Below are positions 8,733-9,873 of a DNA stretch of 9,873 nucleotides, one piece after another. Both the position numbers and the translations under genes were made by a program. The DNA is taken from NCBI GenBank assembly GCA_046758085.1, contig JBHHZP010000134.1, positions 1 to 9,873 of the forward strand, given 5' to 3'. How positions within the stretch are numbered: the first letter of the stretch is position 1; the number at the start of each line of letters is the position of its first letter. This DNA comes from VRUB01 sp046758085. GTDB taxonomy: Bacteria > Pseudomonadota > Gammaproteobacteria > Acidiferrobacterales > SPGG2. The notes under the pieces were generated by a model that saw only the letters and a program-made list of their open reading frames with translations, did no database searches and was not told the origin of the DNA.

Positions 8733-9175
8733 CACCCACTGTGTTCATCCAGCCTTGCGTGGAGTTTGACCATGGCTAGGGTGTCTTGTTTGCAATAGTT
8801 TAGGAGGCCTTCTTTTGTGGTTTCGGCTTCTTCTGGTTCATATTTCCGCTTGGCCAGATTTGCGAAGGCGGCTATGGCGGTTTCTCCATCGGCAATTTGC
8901 AATGCTTCGTATGACATGTTCGGGACGAGGACGGGAAGGACTTTTTTGATTGAAGTGCTTCCATGGAAATCATTTTGATAAAAATTCTTTTGGATAATCC
9001 TGTGTAGGTCCACTAAACGGGCAACTGCCCTCTCCCCTATTTCAATCCCTTCCTCAATAAGAAATTTCTCCCCAATAGAAAATGTTTGCTCGGCAAAATT
9101 CTGATTACCCTGAATCCACCCAAGCGTTTCGCAAGTAAGGGTGTTTAGAAAGAGTCTCTTCGAGATATTCCGCAT
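8732..9175 (-). pseudogene. Internally deleted DUF2779-domain protein remnant
   Basis: A 147-aa ORF that looks like the two ends of a DUF2779 protein joined in frame. Residues 1 to about 50 (MRNISKRLFLNTLTCETLGW, then FSIGEKFLIEEGIEIGERA) match the extreme N-terminus of that family. From about residue 53, RLVDLHRIIQKNFYQNDFHG, then STSIKKVLPVLVPNMSYE and the terminal LLNYCKQDTLAMVKLH match the extreme C-terminus with its exonuclease-like YCxxD motif. Full-length members are several hundred residues long, with a RecB-like nuclease region in between that is entirely missing. The junction would be near 9017-9028. ATG 9175 has only a weak purine-rich site upstream. It may still be translated but should lack the family's central domain. 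An independently evolved small protein is the less likely alternative. Confidence 0.72.
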
Positions 9176-9431
9176 ATAAGGTTCTCTTCGTTGGGCAGAG
9201 ATTAAATAACAGAATTATAGGATAGGCGTTTTATGGATAAAGCGCGTGAACGTGCCTTGTCCTGAAGGATGGGTCTCGCGAAGCCAAAATAGTGGCCTGC
9301 TTAATAATTATTGCCCTATTACGTTTCCTATTGCATCAAAACAATTATTACTTTTATTGGCGGCGCAATAGAAATCATTAGATATCATGGAGTTATACAT
9401 GTTTAATTGCGCCATGATTGCGCTAATTTTT
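9176..9431. other. AT-rich intergenic region with motif cluster
   Basis: No coding sequence is supported. The region presumably held the promoter of the minus-strand DUF2779 gene, but no strong promoter stands out. The right half contains repeated GCGCAAT motifs, annotated separately. A TAATAATT/AATTATTA inverted pair lies at about 9302-9348. Confidence 0.4.
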
Positions 9432-9443
9432 TTATGGCACAAT
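9363..9443. repeat. Cluster of four GCGCAAT motifs
   Basis: GCGCAAT occurs on the plus strand at 9363-9369 and on the minus strand at 9406-9412 and 9417-9423. A one-mismatch copy (GCACAAT) lies on the plus strand at 9437-9443. The two inner copies are 11 bp apart, one helical turn, and the outer copies point the other way. This resembles a protein-binding array, but no binding protein can be named. Confidence 0.45.
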
Positions 9444-9617
9444 AGATTCCGTGTTTTCCGGATACCATAGGGCTGCCTTCGTCACTCCGATCTTGTAAAT
9501 TTTGCCTTCTTTTTTGAGTTCAGTAACTAATTTCTGCACCTGATCCTTCGACAAAGGAGGAAGAACCTGCATAAGCTCATCCCCTACCCTTCCGTTCTTT
9601 TTATTATCAAGCAGCAT
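9432..9617 (-). CDS. Small winged-helix-like protein, possibly a gene fragment
   Basis: A 61-aa ORF that looks like a single winged-helix unit: a helix (VGDELMQVLP), a recognition-helix-like LSKDQVQKLVTELKKEG, and a wing (KIYKIGVTKAALWYP). AAAGGG lies about 8 nt before ATG 9617, so it could be expressed as it stands. A stop codon directly precedes the ATG. In another frame ATGAAGAAAAAGGGC (from 9635) opens a short frame ending in TGA, so a single-base deletion could have broken a slightly longer gene. Similar units occur at the C-termini of larger ATP-binding or regulatory proteins, so this could be a leftover of one. I do not recognise a specific family. Confidence 0.5.
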   Translation of the reverse strand: MLLDNKKNGRVGDELMQVLPPLSKDQVQKLVTELKKEGKIYKIGVTKAALWYPENTESIVP

Positions 9618-9793
9618 TCATATTGCCCTTTTTCTTCATCCCTGCAAGACCTCCGTTCCCTCATTGAGCAGGGTGTGACAGAAGTACTCTGAACAAAGAA
9701 GGATAGCGGATTGATATTCCTTTGTGAAGTGTTTTTTAACCCTAATTCCGCAATTGGATCTTAGGTATAAGACACCGACACACCTGAACTCCT

Positions 9794-9873
9794 TCACCGA
9801 AATCCGAGCCCGGCTTCACCCATCGCCAGATCACAGGCAGTTCCACCGATCAGGACATACCGATCAGCGTATT
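9794..9873 (-). pseudogene. Fragment of an AbiEii-type nucleotidyltransferase
   Basis: On the minus strand, entering from the right edge, the frame reads RYVLIGGTACDLAMGEAGLG and then FR before a TGA at 9794-9796. IGGTA-x-DL-(8)-GFR is the start of the nucleotidyltransferase domain of AbiEii/AbiGii-like proteins. In intact members GFR is followed by an A-T-K-D-I-D-I-V catalytic block. Here homology stops directly after GFR, and neither the catalytic aspartates nor anything after them is visible in other frames. It is therefore a truncated remnant. The upstream part lies outside the window, and only 26 codons support the call. Confidence 0.6.

Noticed and set aside
9618..9793. Plus- and minus-strand frames between the winged-helix ORF and the nucleotidyltransferase fragment
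   Set aside because: A minus-strand run reads KKHFTKEYQSAILLC and looked transposase-like at first, but there is no start and no convincing family match.

Overview
This is a bacterial accessory (defence and stability) region. It holds no rRNA, tRNA, CRISPR array or recognisable core gene, and taxonomy cannot be fixed from it. Two compositions are visible. Positions 1 to about 6440 are GC-rich and tightly packed. From about 6480 rightward the DNA is more AT-rich, with long intergenic stretches and gene remnants. This suggests the left block arrived as a unit next to a degraded island.

Left block (1-6396, all on the minus strand): a five-gene operon, in transcription order: a SAM-binding DNA methyltransferase-fold protein without an NPPY motif; an ImmA/IrrE-type zinc peptidase; a DUF4411 PIN-domain ribonuclease; an Eco57I-type N6-adenine methyltransferase with NPPY; and a GIY-YIG nuclease fused to a DEAH-type (DEYH) helicase. 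The first four genes overlap at ATGA, GTGA and ATGA junctions, and the last starts 3 nt after its neighbour. I read this as a restriction-modification-like system with a toxin-antitoxin-like ImmA/PIN pair embedded between the two methyltransferase genes. The nuclease/helicase gene runs off the left edge. Its last codons lie in two tandem 23-bp-period repeats that look like an IS21-family terminus, so the effector has probably been truncated by insertion.

Middle (6400-8350): an AT-rich spacer, a minus-strand higBA toxin-antitoxin module, and a divergent plus-strand ribbon-helix-helix/PIN (VapBC-like) module. Both have good sigma70-like promoters. The higB promoter places the transcript start at or next to the GTG start codon, which suggests a leaderless toxin message.

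Right part (8350-9873): mostly debris. It contains a 385-bp non-coding stretch with a 12-bp inverted repeat; a 147-aa DUF2779 protein that appears to join the extreme N- and C-termini of a much longer protein; a cluster of GCGCAAT motifs; an orphan winged-helix ORF; and, at the edge, a 25-codon fragment of an AbiEii-type nucleotidyltransferase ending in a premature stop. Family assignments come from recognising motifs by eye; no database search was run.
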